From contig JAUXFK010000127.1 in the NCBI GenBank assembly GCA_030623035.1, positions 1 to 8,177 on the forward strand: a stretch of DNA of 8,177 nucleotides, given 5' to 3'. The notes below the pieces were generated by a model. That model saw only the letters and a list, made by a program, of their open reading frames with translations. It was not told the DNA's origin and did not search any database. This DNA comes from Deltaproteobacteria bacterium. Lineage in GTDB: Bacteria > Desulfobacterota > UBA8473. This document shows positions 1 through 6,529 of this stretch, one piece after another (the stretch's first letter is position 1; the number at the start of each line of letters is the position of its first letter). The position numbers were made by a program, and so were the translations under genes.

Positions 1-171
1 GATTGCTTCTTGATTGTGAGTCTTAACAGATACATTTGTGACTGTCTAATTCAAATGATCCATACTGTTCTTTCTTTATGCTCTATAAATTGCGAGTTTT
101 GCACGGGTTATAAATGTGACTGCCATTGCTGTGACCGGTTTTTTTTGCAAAGAGAACTCAATAAACATTAA
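1..171. repeat. Partial copy of a MITE-like repeat (right half)
   Basis: This stretch is a direct repeat of 404-573. By eye there are about seven differences, including two single-base indels, over roughly 165 bp. It corresponds to the loop and right arm of the complete element at 304-578. The matching left arm would lie before the window start, so this is probably a second copy cut by the window edge rather than a true truncation. The central hairpin and the segment from about 65 to 88 are conserved. No coding frame is visible. Confidence 0.8.
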
Positions 172-303
172 ATAATAATTCAAAGTTTGACCTGAAACTA
201 GAGTCGAAATATTTTAAAATGTCAAGAAAATATTTTAAGAAAAAGTTTGAATAGGTCGATGAATATAAAAAATGTTTAAATCTTAATATTTTTAGCCCCT
301 TAA

Positions 304-578
304 AATGACAATTAATGGCCATTGAGTAAACTCAGCAAAGGCAATCACATTATAACGCGTGCAACTTATCTGACAGTGTATAGAGCGTTAAGAAAGAACA
401 GGAGATTGCTTCTTGATTGTGAGTTTTAACAGATACATTTGTGACTGTCTAATTCAAATGATCCATACTGTTCTTTCTTTATGCTCTATAAATTGCGAGT
501 TTTGCACGGGTTATAATGTGATTGCCTTTGCTGTGACCGGTTTTTTTGCAAAGAGAAGTCAATAACCATTTAACAAAT
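304..578. mobile_element. MITE-like element with long inverted repeats
   Basis: The arms pair across the whole element. Bases 333-364 are the reverse complement of 502-533 with one mismatch in 32, including 23 perfect pairs (333-355 with 511-533). Bases 381-401 pair with 468-488 with two mismatches in 21. Weaker pairing (around 310-326 with 556-573) carries the symmetry outward. The loop (402-467) holds its own small hairpin (429-436 with 441-448). There is no transposase or ORF inside, and a related copy sits just upstream. This fits a non-autonomous inverted-repeat element, although a structured non-coding RNA is an alternative. The outer boundaries are approximate and I could not identify a clear target-site duplication. 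Confidence 0.6.
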
Positions 579-582
579 TTTA

Positions 583-611
583 TTGACACAAAAGGGTTGC
601 TTCCATATACT
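583..611 (+). promoter_or_regulatory. Sigma-70 promoter for the acyl-CoA dehydrogenase
   Basis: A perfect TTGACA (583-588) is followed by a 17-base spacer and TATACT (606-611). Transcription would begin near 618, leaving a leader of about 70 nt before the ATG at 688. The -35 box begins only a few bases after the right end of the MITE-like repeat. Confidence 0.75.
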
Positions 612-687
612 TTGCCGAAAATGAAAGCTAGGCAATGTTTGTATTTACAATTGTTGCATTAAAGTCAAGAGGGAGGCTAGGAGTTAT

Positions 688-1836
688 ATGGTAGCACGAT
701 TTTACAAAGAGGAGCACAGAATCTTTCGCAAGGAGATGAAGGATTTTGTTAATAAGGAGATCCGGCCCAATGCAGAAAAGTGGGAAGAGGAAAAGGGGAT
801 CCCCAGGGAATTATGGTATCGCATGGGTGAGCTTGGATTTCTATGCCCATGGGTTGATGAGAAATATGGCGGATTTGGAGCAGGGTTCGAATACTCGGTG
901 ATTATTCATGAAGAACTTGCCAGAGCTGAGGTCTCTGGTGCAGGCATGCCGGCCGCCCACAGTGATGTTGTGGTTCCATATATCCAGCACCATGGAACTG
1001 AAGAACAAAAGCAGAAATACCTCCCCGGATGCGTTAGTGGAGAGATTATTACATCTATTGCCATGTCTGAGCCTGAAGCCGGCTCTGACCTTGCCAGTAT
1101 ACGCACTACGGCAGTCAAGGACGGGGATGACTACATCGTAAACGGCCAGAAGATCTTCATTACCAATGGTACAAACTGCGATCTGGCGGTGACAGCGGTA
1201 AAGACTGACCCAAAGGCGGATCCTCCTTATAGTGGCATCAGCATCCTTCTCATCGAAGCCGGTACCCCAGGCTTTGCCAAGGGACCTGCACTGGAAAAGG
1301 TTGGCGCCCACAGTCAGGACACAGGACAGTTGTACTTTGATGATTGTCGAGTCCCCGCAAAGAATCTTTTGGGAAATGAAGGGGATGGATTTCAGTGCAT
1401 GATGTACAATTTGCAGCAGGAGCGTCTCATTATAACTGTAGGCATTCAGGCTGCTGCAGAATATATACTGGAAAAGACAATAGAATACTGCAAATCCCGT
1501 CAGGTCTTTGGGCGGCCTGTAACCAAATTCCAGCACAACACGTTCAAGATCGTTGAACTGGCTACTGAGGTTGAGTTAGGCAGGACTTTTCTCGATTCCT
1601 TAACAGAGGAATTTCTTGAAGGAAAAGACATTAACCTCAGGGTATCGATGGCGAAATGGTGGATCGGCGAGATGGTTAACCGTCTTGCATATCATTGTAC
1701 CCAGCTTCACGGCGGGTATGGGTTTATGAAGGAATACTTTGTTGCAAGGTCTTTTGTAGATGTTCGTCCGGGTACGATTGCCGGAGGCACTACAGAAGTC
1801 ATGAAGTTGATCGTAGGAAAGATGATGGGCTTGTAG
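688..1836 (+). CDS. Acyl-CoA dehydrogenase, long-chain (LCAD)-like
   Basis: This 382-residue cytoplasmic flavoprotein would oxidise an acyl-CoA to the 2-enoyl-CoA, passing electrons through FAD to electron-transfer flavoprotein. The N-terminal helical domain (about 1-120), the beta domain with the first family signature AMSEPEAGSDLAS (125-137), and the C-terminal helical domain are all present. The last contains RQVFG (271-275) and the second signature starting QLHGGYGF (339-346), and the length is normal. At the place where short- and medium-chain enzymes carry the catalytic Glu (I-Y-E-G-T) this protein has I-A-G-G-T (364-368). The likely base is Glu245 in QQERL, the position used by long-chain and isovaleryl-CoA dehydrogenases. 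An AGGAG at 679-683 and a GGGAGG at 671-676 support the start. The gene appears monocistronic, and no ETF or other beta-oxidation gene is nearby. Substrate chain length cannot be read from the sequence. Confidence 0.93.
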   Translation: MVARFYKEEHRIFRKEMKDFVNKEIRPNAEKWEEEKGIPRELWYRMGELGFLCPWVDEKYGGFGAGFEYSVIIHEELARAEVSGAGMPAAHSDVVVPYIQHHGTEEQKQKYLPGCVSGEIITSIAMSEPEAGSDLASIRTTAVKDGDDYIVNGQKIFITNGTNCDLAVTAVKTDPKADPPYSGISILLIEAGTPGFAKGPALEKVGAHSQDTGQLYFDDCRVPAKNLLGNEGDGFQCMMYNLQQERLIITVGIQAAAEYILEKTIEYCKSRQVFGRPVTKFQHNTFKIVELATEVELGRTFLDSLTEEFLEGKDINLRVSMAKWWIGEMVNRLAYHCTQLHGGYGFMKEYFVARSFVDVRPGTIAGGTTEVMKLIVGKMMGL

Positions 1837-2305
1837 CAGGTCTAAGATTTTCTATAACGTTTCATTTGATATTTTATCCTCAAAATGGTCTGTGTAAAAA
1901 TTTTACTTGACATCCTGTTTTTTCTTTCCTATAGTTTGCTCCAATAAAAACAAACCCTTATAACAAATTTCTAATTAATAGCTTTAAGAAATGAAAGCTT
2001 TCCTTTGGAAAGATATATAAGAAGGATATTTGGGTACCCATCTAGCGTCTTTGTTTCTTTGGATAATAAAAGCGAAAGATAAGCGATTTCAACAACTTAG
2101 AATCAAAGGATGAGTTTGTCTACCATCTGGAATCTGCCAAAAAAGCCTGCTTAAGGTTTGTAGAGTAGGGGACGTTTCTAAGATGGAAACCAGGTTAAAT
2201 ATAAAAAGAAAAGGGGGGTGATAAGAAGATAATTAACAATGGCTGGTGCAAGCATGGATATTTTCAATGAGAACAATAACAAGATTTTATTAAGGGGAGG
2301 TGGAA
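1837..2305. other. Intergenic region and long leader of the cytochrome-porin operon
   Basis: This AT-rich spacer has no convincing gene. It contains a strong promoter (1907-1935) and then about 360 nt of predicted 5' leader. Small hairpins are visible: CTTTCC-TTT-GGAAAG at 1998-2012 and GTTTC/GAAAC at 2174-2190. A 10-bp palindrome, TGGGTACCCA, lies at 2031-2040. GGGGACGTTT at 2168-2177 resembles the repeat at 7813-7829. A G-run lies at 2213-2218. I do not recognise a known riboswitch class, and no obvious intrinsic terminator follows the acyl-CoA dehydrogenase. Confidence 0.6.
1907..1935 (+). promoter_or_regulatory. Sigma-70 promoter for the cytochrome-porin operon
   Basis: A perfect TTGACA (1907-1912) is followed by a 17-base spacer and TATAGT (1930-1935). 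The predicted start is near 1942, leaving a leader of about 360 nt before the cytochrome ATG. It is the best promoter-like match in the spacer and points at the downstream operon. Confidence 0.65.
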
Positions 2306-2626
2306 ATGGTGAGAATAATTTGCATATTTGCCGTGCTTTTGCTTCTTTGTCTTTTTAATGGAGTTCCTTTTTCCTATTCAGCGGAGGGAGAAGAGGTCTT
2401 TAACGCGAAATGCGGTTCATGCCATGGAACTATCGGGGAAGCTCCGTCTTTCTCGCCTGTTAAGTATGCTTCAACCCAGTGGGAGCGGTTCTTTGAAAGG
2501 AATAAGCATGCAAGAAAGAGGGATATAAGCAACGAGATATCAACTTCAGATGTGGCATTGGTCAAGGATTACTTGATAACGCATGCTGCGGATTCGGATT
2601 TGCCGATAGCCGCAGGATTAAGGTAG
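2306..2626 (+). CDS. Exported monoheme c-type cytochrome
   Basis: This 106-residue protein starts with a signal peptide: positive N-terminus, hydrophobic core of about residues 4-20, probable cleavage after SYSA (about 26). It therefore acts in the periplasm or at the outer membrane. One covalent heme site, CGSCH (36-40), is present. The mature part has no methionine, so the usual Met sixth ligand is missing. His68 (in NKHARK) or His93 (in ITHAAD) could serve, or the site could be open. The ATG at 2306 is preferred over the in-frame GTG at 2300 because GGGGAGG (2294-2300) lies 5 nt upstream of it. The porin gene follows 15 nt after the stop, so the two are very likely co-transcribed. A role in electron transfer is inferred from the heme motif. 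The redox partner is unknown. Confidence 0.88.
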   Translation: MVRIICIFAVLLLLCLFNGVPFSYSAEGEEVFNAKCGSCHGTIGEAPSFSPVKYASTQWERFFERNKHARKRDISNEISTSDVALVKDYLITHAADSDLPIAAGLR

Positions 2627-2641
2627 AAAGGAGGAGATGTG

Positions 2642-4027
2642 ATGTTAAATCGATGTTTTGCGTATTTTATAGTTGTATTTACAGTTGGAATCTTAATCCT
2701 TCCTTTGTCTGCAAAAGCGGCCGGTGATGAGGATCTAAGGCTGATGGAGGAGGATATTGCAGAACTGTCCGACAGGCTCGATAAGGTAGAGACCAAGTCG
2801 ATCCTTGACAGGGTTGTAATAGGTGGTGAGTTTCGCACAAGGATGGATTATTTTAGGTATGAAGACACCACTGCAAGTGGAATAGAGGATGATGCGAATA
2901 CAAAGGATATCTGGACTAACCGCTTTCGGCTCAATTTGAAGGCCGATATAACCGAAGATTTGGTATTTTACGGCAGGCTTTCCTATTTCAAACTTTGGGG
3001 GGAGAGTATGTTCGACGGCTTGGCAACGGATATAAATCGTGGCAACATTCCGGACAGTGAAGGGAATCTCCGTGTGGAGCGGGCCTATATCGAGTATTTT
3101 ATGCCCGATGCGAATCTCTCTCTCACTATTGGACGTCTTCCAATGTCTGAGGGGCCTCCGTCTGAATTGAGGGAGAATCGAACGAGAAAGGGGACCTATC
3201 CGAATGTGATCATCGATGGAGAACTCGATGGCATATCTCTCAATATTCACCTATCTGAGTTTACGGATCTGGAAAACGCGTTTTTGCGGATTATCTATCC
3301 GAAACTGGGCCAAAACTGGCTTGGCTATAGAGGGATAGAGATGGATGAAGTCATCGCCCCTACAATCGCTTTTGAGATGCAGATACCGGATATAGAGAAC
3401 TCCCTTTTGTGGCTGAATTATACAAAGCTTTTGGGCTGGCCGGCTTTTACCATGGAATTGCCTGGTATGGACCTCGTAAGCTTTCCTGAAGATGCAGCAG
3501 AGGTTGATGCCTATGTGCTCCACCTCCAGTTCAATGATATCAATAATGACGGTCTCGATTGGTTTCTGAGCTTTATGTATGGTGATTTGGACTCGAATTC
3601 TGAAGGCACACTCTATGACAGTGGTTATGAAATAGGTGTCTATGGCGAAGATAACCCCTTCGACACTCTACCCAGCAGCCTTGGAGAGTCCCGGTCCTTT
3701 TCTTGTTTTTATACGGGTCTGAGGTATGAACTCCAGATCGAGGACCTGAAAAATCCGAAGGTGGGCATCGAGTACAACCATGGTTCAAAATACTGGTTGG
3801 CATTTAATTCTACAGGCTCTGGAAATTTGATACCCAAGCTTGGTGTTCGTGGGGATGCCTATGAGCTGTACTATATCCAGCCCATAGATGAGAAGCATAT
3901 GTTCTTACGCGTTGGCTGTGTTTACATGGACTATGAATATGAGAATCAGATGTTGCTATACGGCCCTATGTCAGAGAGTGACATGACTGTACTCAACGGC
4001 TATCTGCTTATGGATGTGTTGTTTTAG
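2642..4027 (+). CDS. DUF3373-type outer-membrane porin
   Basis: The product is 461 residues and resembles the DUF3373 family of predicted outer-membrane beta-barrels. It has a signal peptide (about 1-27, ending SAKAA), then a short acidic coiled coil (about 30-52) of the kind that can contact peptidoglycan or form trimers. A barrel rich in alternating aromatic strands follows. Family-like stretches are FYGRLSYFKLWG (109-120), the GRLPMSEGPPSELREN block (164-179) and GTYPN (184-188). The protein ends in phenylalanine (DVLF), the usual C-terminal signal for barrel insertion. The ATG at 2642 has an excellent AAAGGAGG 7 nt upstream (2627-2634). A GTG at 2639 is a less likely start. It is the second gene of the cytochrome operon. 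The transported substrate is unknown, and a role in electron transfer is only suggested by the neighbour. Confidence 0.85.
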   Translation: MLNRCFAYFIVVFTVGILILPLSAKAAGDEDLRLMEEDIAELSDRLDKVETKSILDRVVIGGEFRTRMDYFRYEDTTASGIEDDANTKDIWTNRFRLNLKADITEDLVFYGRLSYFKLWGESMFDGLATDINRGNIPDSEGNLRVERAYIEYFMPDANLSLTIGRLPMSEGPPSELRENRTRKGTYPNVIIDGELDGISLNIHLSEFTDLENAFLRIIYPKLGQNWLGYRGIEMDEVIAPTIAFEMQIPDIENSLLWLNYTKLLGWPAFTMELPGMDLVSFPEDAAEVDAYVLHLQFNDINNDGLDWFLSFMYGDLDSNSEGTLYDSGYEIGVYGEDNPFDTLPSSLGESRSFSCFYTGLRYELQIEDLKNPKVGIEYNHGSKYWLAFNSTGSGNLIPKLGVRGDAYELYYIQPIDEKHMFLRVGCVYMDYEYENQMLLYGPMSESDMTVLNGYLLMDVLF

Positions 4028-4040
4028 AAGGAAAAAAGTC

Positions 4041-4075
4041 GGTTGGGCCTTGACAGAGGTTGTTGAGGCCTGACC
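4041..4075 (+). terminator. Stem-loop after the porin gene
   Basis: Ten consecutive pairs (4041-4050 with 4066-4075, two of them G-U wobbles) enclose a 15-nt loop, starting 13 nt after the porin stop. No U-run follows, so it may not be a classical intrinsic terminator. It could protect the 3' end or act with a termination factor. Confidence 0.4.
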
Positions 4076-4363
4076 TCCCAAATCTCCCCCTGCTTTTAGC
4101 CTCAAAAGAAGAGATTCCCTACACTGGTTTGAAAAGTGTGTGCCTGTTTTTACCGCTCTTAAACAGTTCTTACTGCCTTAAAGAGTAACTACTCAGGTTG
4201 TCAGGTTCACGGTTGGCTACTTTGCGCTTTTCATATTTTTTGAGATAGTTGATGAATCCACGAACGGCAGCACGTGTTCGTCTAGTACTATTTCGCATTC
4301 ATATATTAAATAACTGTGTTAAAGTTCCTTTCAGAAAAATCATTCTGGAAGGAGGTTTAGGTT

Positions 4364-4513
4364 ATGAGAAAAACCGAGGTATCTTCTCATTTAACACCAA
4401 TTGATTTTTATCACAATGTCTACGAATATCAACTGCTGATATTGAACAACGTCCCCTCGTCTCCCCTGCCATTTTCTTCCTGTTTTTTCACAATTACTCC
4501 ATCAGCTTTCTAA
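4364..4513 (+). CDS. Small ORF with strong ribosome binding site; possible truncated gene
   Basis: This is a 49-residue frame starting MRKTEVSSHLTPIDFYHNVY. It is preceded by AAGGAGG (4349-4355) with an ideal 8-nt spacing. The first 29 residues look protein-like, but the rest is proline/serine/phenylalanine-rich. The change comes where the frame enters the REP-like 17-mer (4441-4457). This suggests the 5' end of a gene cut off by a repeat, although an intact small protein is possible. The last 20 bases overlap the 3' end of the convergent E1 beta gene. I do not recognise the family. Confidence 0.4.
   Translation: MRKTEVSSHLTPIDFYHNVYEYQLLILNNVPSSPLPFSSCFFTITPSAF
4441..4457 (-). repeat. REP-like 17-mer, copy A
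   Basis: The minus-strand reading is AGGGGACGTTGTTCAAT, identical over 17 bases to plus-strand 7813-7829. Related cores occur at 2168-2176 (GGGGACGTT) and, more loosely, on the minus strand around 6796-6808 (GGGGGACAACC). The dispersal among spacers suggests an interspersed repeat. Confidence 0.6.
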
Positions 4514-5504
4514 CGCTTTTGTAGATGCGTTCTGTATTGGGGAGTATCTGGTCTTCCAAATGACGGGCATAAGGGATTGTTCCCTCTGTGCAGACGCGGG
4601 CATACTTGAAGGATATACCTGCCTCCAAGACCACTGCTGCCAGTTCACCTGAGAGACCAAAGCCCTCGTAATCTTCGTCTACTACTAGAAGACGTCCAGT
4701 CTGTGCGACTGCTTCACAGACTGCGGTTTTGTCCAGCGGAGAGACGGTTCGCAAATCGACTACCCCTGCCGATATCCCTTCCTTCTCAAGGGTTTTCGCG
4801 GTTTCCAGGGCGTGGTGTACGCTTAGTCCTACACTAACGATTGTTACATCTTCCCCTTGCCGGCGAAGGAGGGCTTTACCGACAGGGATAGGTTCCCATT
4901 TATGCGGCACAGTGCCTTTTGTCCCTTCGGCAGGAACATCATAGTGAACCGTGCGTCTCGCTCCTGAACCCAAGAATTCGAGCCAAGTCTCAGAGAGGAA
5001 CTTATGTTCAAGAAAGATGACCGGACCGTCATGTTGTAGAGCAGCCAGCATAAGGCCGCCTGCATCGGCCGGTGTGGATGGAACCAGTACAGTCAACCCT
5101 GGAATGTGTGCCAGCCATCCCCACAAAGACTGTTCATGTTGCCCACCGTCCCCGTACCCCCCCCCACAAGGGATACGTAGGACAACGGGTGCAGTCCATT
5201 TGCCTCCTGAGAACGCTTCCACCTTGGCAGCATGGTTGAGCAGAGCATCCATGCATACTCCTAGAAAATCCACCATGTACAGCTCAACAACCGGACGCAG
5301 ACCTGCCATCGCGGCAGCTACACCTGCTCCCAAAAAGGCACTCTCGCTGATGGGAGTGCCTCGTACACGCTTGGGGCCGAAGCGCACCAGTAGGTTACGC
5401 CTTAGTAACGGAACATCCTCACCAAATACAATAATGCGCGGGTCATCCACCATGGCCTGCGCAATTGCATCATCAATGGCCTGCGTGAAAAACAGGGTTT
5501 TCAT
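4494..5504 (-). CDS. 2-oxoacid dehydrogenase E1 component, beta subunit
   Basis: The 336-residue protein is the beta half of an alpha2beta2 thiamine-diphosphate E1, which decarboxylates a 2-oxo acid (or cleaves acetoin) and hands the acyl group to a lipoyl E2. Visible family features are GED (28-30), TPISE (50-54) with Glu54 as the likely contact to the cofactor aminopyrimidine, GGQHEQS (120-126) with the conserved active-site His123, and DLRTVSPLD (250-258) in the C-terminal transketolase-like domain. Length is normal. Its ATG overlaps the alpha-subunit TGA (ATGA), and GGAGGTG lies just upstream, so translation is coupled. The sequence does not separate pyruvate, branched-chain and acetoin substrates. 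No E2 or E3 follows: the next DNA is spacer and convergent genes. The gene looks richer in G+C than the cytochrome and porin genes. Confidence 0.93.
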   Translation of the reverse strand: MKTLFFTQAIDDAIAQAMVDDPRIIVFGEDVPLLRRNLLVRFGPKRVRGTPISESAFLGAGVAAAMAGLRPVVELYMVDFLGVCMDALLNHAAKVEAFSGGKWTAPVVLRIPCGGGYGDGGQHEQSLWGWLAHIPGLTVLVPSTPADAGGLMLAALQHDGPVIFLEHKFLSETWLEFLGSGARRTVHYDVPAEGTKGTVPHKWEPIPVGKALLRRQGEDVTIVSVGLSVHHALETAKTLEKEGISAGVVDLRTVSPLDKTAVCEAVAQTGRLLVVDEDYEGFGLSGELAAVVLEAGISFKYARVCTEGTIPYARHLEDQILPNTERIYKSVRKLME

Positions 5505-6529
5505 GACGGCACCTCCGCTAAGGCAGAGGCAAACACATCGCTTATCTCCTGTTTAATTTGGTCTTCGAAATCGTTCAGGCGTACAGGGTAAGAGAGCAGG
5601 GTTTTACGTGCATGCTGTATTGGATCATTGGCCGAATCCCGGCGTGGATCGCGTAATGTTGAGAATACAGCACTAAGAACTTTTTTTAGCCCTGCCGCGC
5701 GTTCGCGCAAAGCACCCCCACGAGGCCGCAAGATTGATCGCGTGAGCGGAAGTGCGATATCAGGCATTTCTCTAAGCGGATTGCGCGCGATCCTTAACAA
5801 TTGAAAGCCCAAAAAGTGGCCTTCTAAATGCACGCAACGGGCATGCAGAAAGGACGGACCTTGACCGGAACGGGCGCGTTCAATTGCCAGCTGTGATGCC
5901 TCCCATATCCCGGATAGGTCGCAACCGTCGACTTCAACAGCAGGGATTCCCAATCCGCGTGCTCTTTCGTTCAAATCTCCACCAGTGAGGCTTTCGGATT
6001 GAGTGGTTATGGACCAGCCGTCATCCTTACAGACAAACAACACCGGCAGATTCCAAGCTGCAGCCAGGTTCATCGATTCCATCATCATGCCTTGATTCAT
6101 TGCCCCCTCCCCGAAAAAAGCAACAGCGATTGTACCCGGATGTGCGTATTGTGCGGACAGGGCAAAACCGGTTGCAGTGGGCCCTTCTGCACCGACAATC
6201 CCTGAAGAAGCGGCCAGGTGTTCTTTAGAAAACAGGTGCATATGTCCCCCCATACCCCGGCACAAGCCGTCAGGATAACCAAGCAGTTCACGCAGGATAG
6301 AAACCGGGTCTACGCCCCGCATGAGCAAAGCCGCAGTACCACGATGATCCAAAGCCATGGCATCCCCTTCACGCAGCTGGCTAACAATACCAGCGATAAT
6401 AGCTTCTTCGCCTGTTCCCAGATGCATTTCACCCGAGATTAAGCCATCATACCAGAGTTTTGCAATGGCTTCTTCGAACAAACGGCTTTTCAGCATAAGG
6501 GCATAAAGCAACCATAAATTGAATGGCAT
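5501..6529 (-). CDS. 2-oxoacid dehydrogenase E1 component, alpha subunit
   Basis: The 342-residue alpha subunit carries most of the thiamine-diphosphate site. Features include MHLGTGEEAI (35-44), DGLCRGMGGHMH (87-98), IVGAEGPTATGFAL (111-124), and the cofactor motif running from GEG (140-142) to KDDGW (168-172). Aligned by eye with human PDHA1 (Asp167 and Asn196 as Mg ligands), the ligand positions here are Glu141 and Asp170. Glu at the first is known from branched-chain E1, while Asp at the second is unusual. The active-site loop reads LEGHFLGFQ (235-243), with Phe where many homologues have Asp after G. AGAGGT sits about 4 nt before the ATG, supporting the start. It is the first gene of the pair, with more than 500 nt of spacer upstream. 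Reaction class is secure and substrate is not. Confidence 0.92.
   Translation of the reverse strand: MPFNLWLLYALMLKSRLFEEAIAKLWYDGLISGEMHLGTGEEAIIAGIVSQLREGDAMALDHRGTAALLMRGVDPVSILRELLGYPDGLCRGMGGHMHLFSKEHLAASSGIVGAEGPTATGFALSAQYAHPGTIAVAFFGEGAMNQGMMMESMNLAAAWNLPVLFVCKDDGWSITTQSESLTGGDLNERARGLGIPAVEVDGCDLSGIWEASQLAIERARSGQGPSFLHARCVHLEGHFLGFQLLRIARNPLREMPDIALPLTRSILRPRGGALRERAAGLKKVLSAVFSTLRDPRRDSANDPIQHARKTLLSYPVRLNDFEDQIKQEISDVFASALAEVPS

Larger units (their letters stand above)
4028..4493. other. Spacer with degenerate DNA and small ORFs
   Basis: This mixed spacer holds a strong hairpin just after the porin (4041-4075), small inverted repeats ACACT/AGTGT (4121-4139) and ACGAAC/GTTCGT (4260-4281), and a small plus-strand ORF with a strong ribosome binding site (4364-4513). 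The REP-like 17-mer at 4441-4457 recurs at 7813-7829. A basic 42-residue minus-strand frame (4170-4298) has no ribosome binding site and may be a gene remnant. Confidence 0.55.

Noticed and set aside
1..573. CRISPR array from the repeated 5' sequence
   Set aside because: There are only two copies, each over 160 bp long and 403 bp apart, with no spacers or cas genes.
841..1536. 231-codon open frame on the minus strand inside the acyl-CoA dehydrogenase
   Set aside because: It is antisense to a clear family member, and its translation has no recognisable domain and a cysteine/serine-rich shadow composition.
1998..2012. Intrinsic terminator for the acyl-CoA dehydrogenase
   Set aside because: The stem is only 6 bp with a 3-nt loop and no U-run. 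It also lies downstream of the next promoter.
2078..2164. Short frame ending in CLRFVE in the leader, possibly a gene remnant
   Set aside because: It has no start codon, is under 35 codons and matches no family I recognise.
2239..2358. 39-codon plus-strand ORF overlapping the start of the cytochrome gene
   Set aside because: Only a weak AGAAG precedes it, and its second half is the cytochrome region in another frame. A leader peptide cannot be excluded but is not supported.
4170..4298. 42-codon basic minus-strand frame
   Set aside because: There is no ribosome binding site and no recognised domain. Mentioned only as a possible remnant.
4951..5556. 201-codon plus-strand frame opposite the E1 genes
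   Set aside because: It is antisense to E1 beta with proline/serine/arginine-rich composition typical of shadows, and no ribosome binding site.
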